Shown piece after piece: positions 12,202 through 21,690 of a DNA stretch of 64,000 nt; position 1 is the first letter of the stretch, and each line of letters starts with the position of its first letter. The translations under genes were made by a program, and so were the position numbers. This DNA comes from Collybia mongolica (lineage: Eukaryota; Basidiomycota; Agaricomycetes; Agaricales; Clitocybaceae), in NCBI GenBank assembly GCA_013420905.1, contig JAAXNY010000004.1, forward strand, positions 3,038,001 through 3,102,000, given 5' to 3'. A model generated the notes under the pieces. The model worked only from the letters and a program-made list of their open reading frames with translations. It had not been told where the DNA came from and did no database searches.

Positions 12202-13415
12202 TTAAGGGCATATATCCAAGTTGAAGTACTTGCCAAGGCGGAGTCCTTGGTCATACGCGTTGATATTGAGAATCCATCCGTTGAGGAACTGATGCAAGCT
12301 GAAAGGGTCATTAGACAGATAACCCATTCAACAAAATATCGGACTCACTAGTCGCAGTTGTTCTGGCATCGGCAGCAGCTGCTCTTTGCAGCAGCAGTTG
12401 CCTGGCTCTGGTTCACAGCCTATGTGAGCAACTGTATAATATTCAGGGGCAAGAATACGTACATATGTAAGACCCTTCCTCCATCCATTGTATGAGCCTA
12501 TACTCAGAAGCAAGTCACCGCCATTGTTGTTCAAGGTATCGGCGAAAAATTTAGCACCAGTGCGAATGTTGAAGTCCTTGCGAGCTAGGGTCAACTCTGT
12601 AAATGTATAAAGAAGTATGATAAACCCTTACAGGGTCTCTACAGTTGCCTCCAGGCGCACCCCCGCATTTATCTTTAGTGATCTGCATCAGACCTTGTTC
12701 ACCTCCGCCGCCAACAGTGTTGGGATCGCATGAACTCTCCTGCATGGCGAAGGAAGCTAAAATAATAGCGGGGATCCCAAATTGTCCACCATACTTCTCG
12801 AAGAGATGAACAAATTGAGTACAAGCCAAGAATGGACCGTGGCCAGATTTGACTGCATTGGATAGCGAAACAGAAACAATGTCCTCGATCCTAACGAAGG
12901 GAGGCTTCCAGCCACCTTCAGTCAAACCACAGTTCAGCCAGTCGATGCTGCCATTTGGACCACTAGTTGTAGTGGTCTTCTCTGTAGAAATGTGGTTGAA
13001 TGAAAGGAAAAACAAAACTTGACATTAAATCGACGTACTGGTAGCCCCAATATTACCGCAACTTGATTTGACGTTCAAAACGCCACCAGAGCTACCTAGA
13101 GGAGGAGGCGCAGGCTTGGGGGTGTCTTTGGGTTTATCTGTTGGCTTGGGCTTGGACGCCGACGATGTGGGTTCAGCAGCCTATGATGTATTTGTTGGGA
13201 GAAGGTAGCAGAGAGGAACCTTGTTCAAGACACACATTATTGTTGAGTCCAGTAGGGCGGGGTTTGCATCGTTTCCTTAAAGGTTTGTTAATGAGTGTGG
13301 GTGCACGATGTGCGAGTCTGGCGTGGCGAGAAGCCACAGATCGACTGTCATGAGGGCTGCTGGCAGTGGCCGCTAGAGCAGTGGCAATAACAGCGAGGAT
13401 GGCGGAAACCTTCAT
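12202..13415 (-). CDS. Secreted lysozyme-like / lytic transglycosylase-fold protein
   Basis: The ATG at 13415 starts a classic signal peptide (MKVSAILAVIATALAATASS). A Pro/Lys/Thr-rich linker (KPTDKPKDTPKPAPPP) follows, then a catalytic domain with the SLT/goose-lysozyme signature: AMQESSCDP containing the probable catalytic Glu, then GGGGEQGLMQIT, and YNGWRKGLTY. The C-terminal exons encode a cysteine-rich stretch (SSCCRCQNNCDYLHQFLNGW) and the protein ends KYFNLDICP with a TAA at 12202-12204. Family knowledge suggests cleavage of the glycan of bacterial peptidoglycan, so a role in bacterial killing or feeding is likely but inferred. The C-terminal intron is spliced TA|GTGAGT...CAG|C. An alternative is a non-catalytic lysozyme-fold protein, although the Glu and GLMQI motif argue against that. 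Confidence 0.85.
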
Positions 13416-14471
13416 GACAGCAAGAGAAGGAGGAGGGATGTGGTTTGAAAGAGAGAGAATTCAAGAAAAATCGGGGTCGACTAGCCGTTCATGAAGTTGA
13501 GTTGTCACACGCGTGACACTGTAGCGATCTTGGCGTGGGGGAGCTCAACATGTCGAGATTCCTTGATCATTTGTTTCGTATTCTCCAAGAGAAAGCTAGG
13601 TCACTACCATGTCCACAAGAGGGATAAAGAGACTTGAACATAAGAAATGAGCCTGTCGAAGCTCACCATGGATAAAAAGAACTCTTCTTGCTGAAGCCAC
13701 TGAGGGTACCGACCGGGATTTACCGGCCGGTAACCACCAAGCATTGAATAGGCATCATGATCAGATTTATATTATGCGGGCTTGCAGGGGGGCGTCGTCA
13801 TTATTATTTTAAAAAAACAGGGTGATGGATTGCCTTGGAACGTAAGCGAGAAGGGCCCATCTTGCACCCCGGTCAGAATGCGCAGGGAAGATTGACACAG
13901 TGAGTGTGGCATTGCGACTGGGCGGACAGCCAAGGGGCTGTGAGTCGGTGAGTCATGGGCGGGATGTTGTTTAGGGTTGTTGTTTTTTGGGGGCGTCCGT
14001 GTGTCGGAGCTGGACTGACTCGTTGAGGCATCCCACGCCATCTTATAATCTAACAAAGCCCACAGCTCCCTGCCTAAATCAACCAAACCGCCGCCGAAAT
14101 CCTACTGGGCACCTTTATCTTCCTTAATCTCCAGTGAAACAAGGTCTTTCGTCCTCGACGAAAAGACTTTGCATCGGATTGTCCAAGTCCCTGACTTTGG
14201 ACATCCGCATTTGACCCTTTGGTCGCAATGAAGCCACCGACGGATTCTCGATTCCCCCACCCGTCCCGCCACTTCACCGTCTCTGCCTTGCCAAAGTCTA
14301 CCACTGCCTTCCCTGTTTTCGGCTCGCTCTATTTTATTTCCATTATCAATGCATATCCTAAGTCCACGTAAAACGTTCTCCTTCCGTCCGATATTGTAAA
14401 CCTCCACTCAATACTCTTGGGTTTTTGTTATTTCCGTCCAATTATCACCACTCAATTCCAGAATCCGGTCT
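13416..14471. promoter_or_regulatory. Bidirectional promoter region, lysozyme-like gene and cyclin
   Basis: About 1.06 kb without a recognisable exon separates two divergent genes. It includes a perfect 14-bp palindrome, TTACCGGCCGGTAA, at 13720-13733, which could be a dimeric regulator site. Nearer the cyclin gene the plus strand is pyrimidine-rich, as expected for a basidiomycete 5' leader. Confidence 0.4.
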
Positions 14472-16512
14472 ATGCACGCACTCCACTCCCTCGCCCACCG
14501 GGCTCCTCCAGCAACTCGGACTCGCGTTCGCTGGCAACCATATAATTCCATTTCCAATGCTTCATGCTCTTCGATCTCCTCTCGCACTCCTCCAGCAAAT
14601 CTTCCCAGCACCCCCTCATCTGTAACATCATCCCCACCAGTCATCACGCCTTCTGTCGAATTCGATCGGATTCGTCAAACCCTCAACTCATCTTCCACAA
14701 CCCAAATATTCAAAGAAGCCAGTATACGAGACCCTATAAGAAATAAATATGCAATTGGCTTGGTCGGTGAGCAATTCCCTCTCATTTTATTCCGACCCGC
14801 TGTGAAATGGTTGCTGACAAATGAGCGCTGCCTTTATAGATCAAGCCGTCAAATCTTTGTGTGAGATATGGCATCCCCAAGATATACCTGCGGTATTCTT
14901 GACCCCCCCCCGTGGAATGGTTGGTACATCTTGTGAACCTGCCCTTATCATGGAACAGAAACCCCTTCAACAACGTAACCAAAATACACAGCTTCCCTCT
15001 CCGGTCTCCCCCTGCACTCAATCATCCCCCATGTCCGCTACCCCTGTTTCTATTCAACGAGGTCACCAAACCACATTTCAAGATATGGCAACTTTCGGCG
15101 GCTCTCGAAGCAATCTCGTGCCGATCAAGGGTTTTGTTCATGAGGTCCTCCGGCGTTCACGGACTTCAGGATGTGTACTCCAGACTGCATTATGCTATCT
15201 GGAAGCAATCCGCTCCAAGGTCCCCGAGCTTGTGAACCAAGACAGGATAGGTCATGATGCCACTGGCGAGCCGGTCTGGGCCGACAGGATTACTTTGGCA
15301 ACGGATGCTGAACTCGCGCTGGAAGCCGAAGTCGACATGTGCTCCAATTCAATGGCAAAGACTGAGAAGTATACCGACGATGATTTTATAGATACAATAC
15401 GAACATCAGATAACAACCCAAATCATTCCAACTCCTTTGCAGCGCAAAATCACCCGATGCTGAGGAACAAATCCACAACAGGCACTCCCGCTCCTTTGCT
15501 CCCACTCCCATCCCCCCTTCTCTGCCCCCGACGGGCGTTCCTCGCATCATTAATTCTTGCCTCCAAATTCACACAGGATAAATGTTACTCGAACCGTGCC
15601 TGGGCAAAACTTTCGGGACTGCCTTCCCGGGAAATCGGTCGTTGCGAACGAGCTCTCGGAGAGGCTCTCGAATGGCGACTTTGGGTTGGAAAACTTCCAA
15701 CCCCCCAAGTGTCGTCATCACCCGCGATTAGTTCAACCTCCCGTCCTGTTGTCAGATCGCAGAGTGAACACTCGCTCTTCCCTTGCCCGGAAACCCAGCC
15801 TTTCCTGGCACAGTGCGAAAGGAGTGTACCTCTGGCGACACTGTCCTCATTAGATGCATTGAACCGCGGCAGTCTACGACGATGTTCAACCCTCCCCGCC
15901 GATGCTTACGTACCACAGTCGGATCAAGGTTCCTGGTGTGCCCCTCACATTTCACTGTCCAGTAATCATGCCCAGCATATGCAATCACCTGATGCCATGA
16001 ATCTCGCCCCGACATCGCTTAACAAGGTGAGAATCATGCTCCTGTTTCTCCATCCCCATTCTAAATGTACTCTATGCTTTTTGTTGCTGAAGTCTATCAT
16101 GCCTGCTCCGTCCTCGTTATTGGTGGCCACCTACACGGAACAAATCATATCAAGTCCCAGTCCTGATACACCAGGACTAAGTTATTCGCCGTCGTCAACT
16201 GAATCATCTTCTGGAGACCGCACCATCCAGATGAACACATTTTTAGATGATCCCATGGTACCCTTCAACTCAAATATCGGGGTTATTGGAACGGAGACTT
16301 GGCCATGGTTGGACAATGCTGATGGATCGATCTTACATGCAAGGACACCAACGTCAACATATCCTGGAAGCATCAACAAACGAAACGTAAATGCACTTGA
16401 TCCCTCCACTTCGTTTACGACAACTGGATGGGACAAATACCTGCAAATCAAACCGGTGCTGTGCATAGAACCCTACAAGTTGCTGGGGGAAAATGCAGTC
16501 TCTTTGCAGTAG
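14472..16512 (+). CDS. Pcl/Pho80-type cyclin
   Basis: Pcl-type cyclins activate Pho85-like kinases in nutrient, morphogenesis and cell-cycle control. The ATG at 14472 opens a basic, Ser/Thr/Pro-rich leader. An intron at 14767-14839 joins IGLV to DQAVKSLCEIW. The cyclin core follows: IKGFVHEVLRRSRTSGCVLQ, TALCYLEAIRSKVPELV, then PRRAFLASLILASKFTQD, KCYSNRAWAKLSGL and EIGRCERALGEALEWRLWVG. A long insert of about 80 residues sits between the two helical halves. The C-terminal half is Ser/Thr/Pro-rich and looks disordered. A second intron, in frame, is likely at 16027-16092 because that stretch reads as a hydrophobic run unlike its surroundings and starts AAG|GTGAGA. Stop TAG at 16510-16512. The exact Pcl subgroup is not resolved. 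Confidence 0.85.
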
Positions 16513-17021
16513 CAGCTACTTGTCATATTTCCTCCCCTTTACACTCCTCTCTTTGTTGCGTACTATACCATCCGTCTTTTTTTCTTCTGCGTGCTATGGC
16601 CTGATTCTTCCCCTCTTATATTCTCTCTGTACAATCTATGGATTCTTACATATTTGGACACCCCACAAGCGTTATGTGTGCTAAAGGCTAATGATGCCTG
16701 TGTACACATAGCTTCTCTTCTTATTGTCCCTATACTTTTCCGCCCACATATAACTGCCCACTGATGGGAAAGTGCTCCGTACTCTATGTTACCATTGTGG
16801 TCTTTTGATGCCTCTCACCTGCTGTCTGCCTCGATTCCTTTTGTGTAAGGGGAGAGGTGTGTTGTATGCTATGGTGTCCCTTCCATTGATTCTCATATCT
16901 GTAACTGGTTCTGACGTGTACTTATTCCATATACCCAATAGATCTCATGTGGTTGTGAACTATGGTCATGAGCCGGTACATTACAGGAGTCTACAGGAAT
17001 ATTGAGAAAGCAACACTTGCT
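16513..17021. other. Intergenic between convergent genes
   Basis: About 510 bp between the stop of the cyclin and the stop of the small minus-strand gene. It is pyrimidine-rich on the plus strand directly after the cyclin stop. No exon, RNA gene or repeat was seen; presumably 3' untranslated regions and terminators. Confidence 0.4.
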
Positions 17022-17692
17022 CTATTCGTTGAAAATTTTCAATGGTGTATCGATGGTCTGAATTGCACGCCAGGTTGTTGGCCGTCCATCTGGGTCTCTC
17101 CCCCCTTCATCTGTGAAGAGAGAATGAAATATGACATCTTCTATTCCCTATTTTGCCAGTAAGTATAGCAACAGAATTGTGATAAGAATGTCATTACCCT
17201 GTTGGGAGGGTCATGGATCCTGTGTGTATTGGACAATGTCACATTGTGCTGAGCTGCTACGAGGAGTTTGGCTCCTACCTGACGTGAATAAACCCCTCAC
17301 CCTCCTCATCCTTGACGGCTGGTATTCTGATCTTGCCGAAGATTATGTGTCCATAAGATGTAGATGCGTTACGAACCTATTGCCTCTAGTCAGTCCACGG
17401 AGCAATCTGGGACTGCCAATCTACCTGGACCAGATCTTGGCTAATGTCGAAGGCCGTCAGATCTTCGTCCGAAATTCCATTCGCTCTTGACCACATCTTA
17501 GGCTCATGTTTATCCCAGTTACGGCGTGATTTGATTATTTCTTCCTTGATGGTTGGGAGGACAATGGTGAAAGCAGCGACAGTGTTTTCATTGGGTGGAT
17601 GTGTCTCGTTGAGGCTTACCGAATTCTCTGATGCTAAACGTCCCCGTTAATATATTTATCGAGTCATTGGCGTGAGGGAACCTCTTACCCAT
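17022..17692 (-). CDS. Small conserved-looking protein of unknown function (152 aa, five exons)
   Basis: No long ORF marks this gene; I assembled it from splice signals. Exons are 17692-17689 (only ATG-G), 17633-17425, 17376-17279, 17219-17198 (22 nt) and 17147-17022. All four introns are GT-AG and 48-59 nt long, and the phases join without error to a 152-aa protein ending TPLKIFNE-TAG. The protein has an Asn/Glu-rich start, an amphipathic stretch (FTIVLPTIKEEIIKSRRNWD), then YGHIIFGKIRIP, GFIHVRIHDPPNRG and FHSLFTDE. No signal peptide is seen, so it is probably intracellular. I do not recognise a named domain. The alternating strand pattern ending FIHVR is faintly reminiscent of cystatin-type folds, but this is only a guess. 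It is divergent from the secreted aspartic protease at 18308, which makes an inhibitor or regulator idea worth testing, not established. Confidence 0.8.
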
Positions 17693-18307
17693 TATTATTT
17701 GAGTTGACGGGAAGGAAATGCGAGTGCCAATTGTGTTTGACAATCCGACTCACCGGGCCGAGACTAACCTCGGCAAGCCCATGCCCACGTGCACGTTGAC
17801 TACTGGACTCAACTCTCTCTCAGGCAGCCGCGCTCAGATATAGAAGACATGAAACCACGCACCGAACACTCCATGTGTGCGGAGGTGGCAGAGCTCAAGT
17901 TCGCCCGGATAACATAAACGCCGAAGGAAATAGAAGATTCTACTCTCCCATGGCGTGCGACATGTTCCCAGGAAGCAACATTCTTTGGTGTCCAGGAGAC
18001 TGGATATTTTCCTACGTCCATACATATCAGTTGCTCCACCCCACACTTGCCAATATCATCCGGTTAATTATAGAAATACCACCCTATGGAACACTAATAT
18101 TGGACTGAAAGGGTCACCATATCTGTGATATCAAGTTACTGGGCTTCGCAAGCTTTGTCAACGCCAACTTCTGCATAAAAATACAACTTTCTATCAATGG
18201 AACTGTTATCACACATGCAACATGTCGCACACTGCATCTTGTGTATCTGGTACCGATTAGATTCTTGTTATAAATCAAATCCTACTCGGTCTATCTCTAT
18301 CGCTCAA
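17693..18307. promoter_or_regulatory. Bidirectional promoter, small unknown gene and aspartic protease
   Basis: A 615-bp stretch without exons lies between the divergent starts. A TATA-like run (CATAAAAATAC) lies near 18173, about 130 bp before the protease ATG. Shared upstream sequence means the two genes could be co-regulated; this is inferred from layout only. Confidence 0.4.
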
Positions 18308-19905
18308 ATGTTCAACCCTGTCGCCGTTAGTCTCATCTTTCTTTTTGTGACAAGGGTGTTGTCTCAGGCCTCTCCGCAAACAATCGCTCTCACAGCACGG
18401 GTCCCCCCAGCTGGGACGTCTGTGAGGCGAAGGGCGCTTAGTCCCACCACCGTCCCTCTCTTGGATTTCTTTCGGGGAACTGACCTTCAGTAAGTGTTTC
18501 TCGATTATCTGCAGTCTTTATATTCATAATTATAATAAGATGGTACGGTAATATATCAGGTAAGTATCTTTCCTCGATCGTCTTCCATCGATACTAAAGT
18601 TGTTTCTCTCAGTGGGAACACCGCCTCAAAGCGTCTCAGTGCGTATCACTAGTATACGGCTCCTTCGTGTGTCAATCTTATTTTTCGCAAGGTTGTCTTC
18701 GATACGGGAAGCTCTTCTCTCGAATTCGCCAGTAAGCCGGTACCAAAGCAATCTAGATTCAATATGTAACTTTGAACATGATTCGCTCGTCCTTGACAGG
18801 TACGCTGTGCGGACAGGCTTGTTCACATCAAATCCAGTTTGATCCATCGAAAAGCTCAACGTTCGTAGACGGGGGGAGAACGAGTAGCATTACTTTCTCC
18901 ACTGGTGTTGGAGTCGATCCTGTCGTTGGCGCGAATTACAAATTAACACTACGGAGTGCCCGTGACGTCGTATCCGTCGGCGGCCTCCAGGCCGGTGCTG
19001 TCAGTCTCTTCCTCATCACGGATCAAACTCCAACTTTCAATATTGATCCTTTCAGCGGAATACAAGGTATTATGCCATACCATATTATCGTTCGAAGATG
19101 TTTGTAACCAATCAAAGGAATGAGTGCGACTGCTCAGGGCTTTTTTGCAAGTCTCATCAACCAGGGGCTGCCTTGTAAGAGCCGTTCACCTGGTCCGTTT
19201 TTCCAACTGGAGATTAACGATGCTGTTTTTCCGGTACAGCACTATTCAGCATGTTCCTCACACCGAACGCTGTTGGCAACGCGGAAATGACAATCGGAGG
19301 AATTGACAGCACGAAATTCAAAGGTCAATCTCCGTTGAACCGGGTAAAATGTCGGATTTACACGTTTGTTGCAGGGACTCCCATCTTTGCTTCCCTTCCC
19401 GCGGGAACTTCCTCAACATGGCGTCTTTCTTCTCCCCGGTTGTCTGTGAACGGGAAAACCACCTCGGTCTTAAATGTTCAACGTAGCATTATATTTGACA
19501 GTGGGACAAGCAACATATTGTTTTCCACAGCGACGACCGAGGTATTCATCTTCAATCCTGGACCTTTGACGTAAACTGAGCCTTAAGCAGGCCATATACG
19601 CCCTTATATCTCCTAACATCAAGCCAAACGCCGCCGAGCCTGGGACTTATGGGATTGCCTGCAGTCGCATTTCTTCATTGCCTGCAGTGATCGACATTGC
19701 GTTTACCTCGCAGTCAGGAGTGCCTTTCAATTTAACGATACCAAGCAGCGAACTGAGTGTTGGACCATTCGCAAACGACCCTTCGATCTGTCAGACCCTC
19801 ATCAATGCCTTTGATGGGCTTGACCTGGTCGGAGGAAGCGTCCTCAAACATTACTATTCTATTTGGGACATAGGCCAGAGGCGCATGGGGTTTGCACCCG
19901 TTTGA
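18308..19905 (+). CDS. Secreted pepsin-like aspartic protease (family A1)
   Basis: An acid endopeptidase of the pepsin family, very likely secreted. The ATG at 18308 starts MFNPVAVSLIFLFVTRVLSQ, a signal peptide followed by a propeptide. The mature region begins around WYGNISVGTPPQSVS, where the exon ATGG...TCAG (18540-18559) is only 20 nt. The first catalytic motif is VVFDTGSSSLEF and the second is IIFDSGTSNILF, so both active aspartates are present. The C-terminus has VGGSVLKHYYSIWDIGQRRMGFAPV, the usual fold-closing segment, before TGA at 19903-19905. About nine introns interrupt the gene; all reading frames can be joined without stops, so the gene looks functional. No C-terminal GPI or membrane anchor is seen. 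Confidence 0.93.
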
Positions 19906-20553
19906 AAAGGTTGATCATAGGGCCGACACCGGGTTCTATAGGCATCTGTCCAACATTTGGGGTGGACAGCCGGAAGGATAACCATCCCGGCGGTCCCGTT
20001 GTCAATGTTATATAAGCACCACATCAATCTTGAAGAAATTATTGCCGCTCAATTTGATGTTTTAAAAACGGTGGGATTACAAACGATCACATGGAACCTC
20101 ATGGAGCCTAAGATGACATCAAGATCTGACAAAAAACCAAGAACAATGGCGCAAAATCTTTATAGAGTCTGGAAGAACGTTCAAACCGAATCGACGATCT
20201 CTCAGCTGTTTTTACTAGGACGATAAAGGAAAAAAAAAAATTTCCAGGAAAATGTGTTGCATCGATTGGAATGCTCCCTCCCAATAAATAGGTTTCCACT
20301 ACATATTGTTGGAAGTAGAGGCATGCCTGTCCATTGATAGCGTAGGGTTGTATCTTCGCCATGGCAAGACAGATATAGACACAGCTTCTAAAAGTACAAG
20401 AGAGGGAGGGCTCAGGAAAATCGACAATGAAGTTAACTAACATCTGTGAAAGATCTACGTATTGGGACTGTCTATTATTTCCCGTATACCAGCGACGGAA
20501 GTCCATTGGCGTGCATTGAACGCATAATAAAAAGCGCATCCATGTTCGCGTAA
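19906..20553. other. Intergenic between convergent genes
   Basis: About 650 bp between the protease stop and the Zn2Cys6 gene stop. Open stretches exist on both strands but lack conserved motifs and consistent splice signals, so no gene is called. Confidence 0.35.
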
Positions 20554-21690
20554 TCAGGACCTATGAAATTTGATCCTGGCGTCCGTGTGTTCATTGGTAT
20601 CTCGTGTGGGAGTCATTGGGTATATGCGCCGAGACGAGACTCCGCTCTTGTGTGGGGAACTGCGAAGCATCAGGACCTTGGAAACTGAAGTCAGGCCACT
20701 CAGAGAGCTCACATATTCAGATGGTGGGTTCCATTGGGGTACGGGCTCGTGATTTAAGGGGCGGAAAGTAGAGTGACGTGATGAATGAGGATGGCCGCTG
20801 TGGGAATATGTATGTTCGTAACGAGGCTGGGAAGGGTATGATGCTTCAGGTATCATGTTGAGATTGGGTGGATAACCAGACGGTAGACGATCACTATTTC
20901 TATATAAATGTAGTTGGATTGAATGAGAAAAGGTGATAAATGGATTAGGAAAACTCACGGTAGACGGCGGGTGGGTTCGGGCTCGGTTGACATAGGATGC
21001 AGAAGATAAGGTTCACTGGAGAAGCCTGGTCAAAACGAACACTTGAGGACTTGACTTGACTTACGTTGAACGCCTCGAGTTAAGTGGAAGTAAGCTAACG
21101 TCACTGTTTCCCCGCCTTGGTGGTGTATGCTCCCGTGTTGGGGGAGTTGACCCTTCGGAAAGGCCAGAAGATCCTGCGGTCGAAGGCCTACCATCCCCTG
21201 AATCCTTTCTGACTACTGACTTTTTTCGTGTGGGGACTCCTTCTGGCCATGTACACTGTAAGTGGAGTCAGTCAATCGGTCTTGATGGCACGATGTGGGG
21301 ATATTCATACATCTCTCTGCCCATGTGTGCAACGCATGCAGTTTGGCTTGGTCTCATCACACTGCCATAAAGTTTGAATACCTGATCGGGGAAAGAAGGA
21401 ATACTCTCGAACGGACCTTGATTTTCTTGACTCGACACGTCATGCACCCGGTCTTACTACGAGTGTACTTGGGACGTTTGCGTTGAGTTGTTTCTGGACG
21501 CGGTGGTGGAGATACAACATGAGAGTGTCCATGACTTATATGTGGCGTAGAGTAGTACTGGTTGTGAGCAGGAAGATACTGGTTGGATGCCGTACTGGGT
21601 AAGTTGGGTTGGTAAGTCAATGTAACGGAAAGAAAAAAGGAAAGAAAGAAAAAAAGGACAAGACACGTACTAGGACATATTGTCGGCCAT
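20554..21690 (-). CDS. Small Zn2Cys6 binuclear-cluster transcription factor
   Basis: A fungal DNA-binding regulator of about 280 aa. Exon 1 is only 20 nt (MADNMS plus two bases, 21690-21671). The next exon leads into RKRPKYTRSKTGCMTCRVKK; further exons add KCDETKPNCMRC and, after another intron, CTWPEGVPTRKK. Together these supply the six cysteines of the Zn2Cys6 cluster, which is split by two introns. The rest is Ser/Pro/Arg-rich and disordered (for example SEGSTPPTREHTPPRRG), ending DARIKFHRS with TGA at 20554-20556. There is no sign of the large fungal-specific regulatory domain usually found in this family, so it is a short form. Five introns were placed from splice signals with phases that agree. 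The target genes are unknown. Confidence 0.86.

Noticed and set aside
12093..12311. Minus-strand open stretch over the end of the lysozyme-like gene
   Set aside because: It is an alternative frame; the real last exon ends NLDICP at 12202 in another frame.
20108..20539. 143-residue open stretch on the minus strand
   Set aside because: No conserved motif and unlike coding composition; it lies between two convergent genes.
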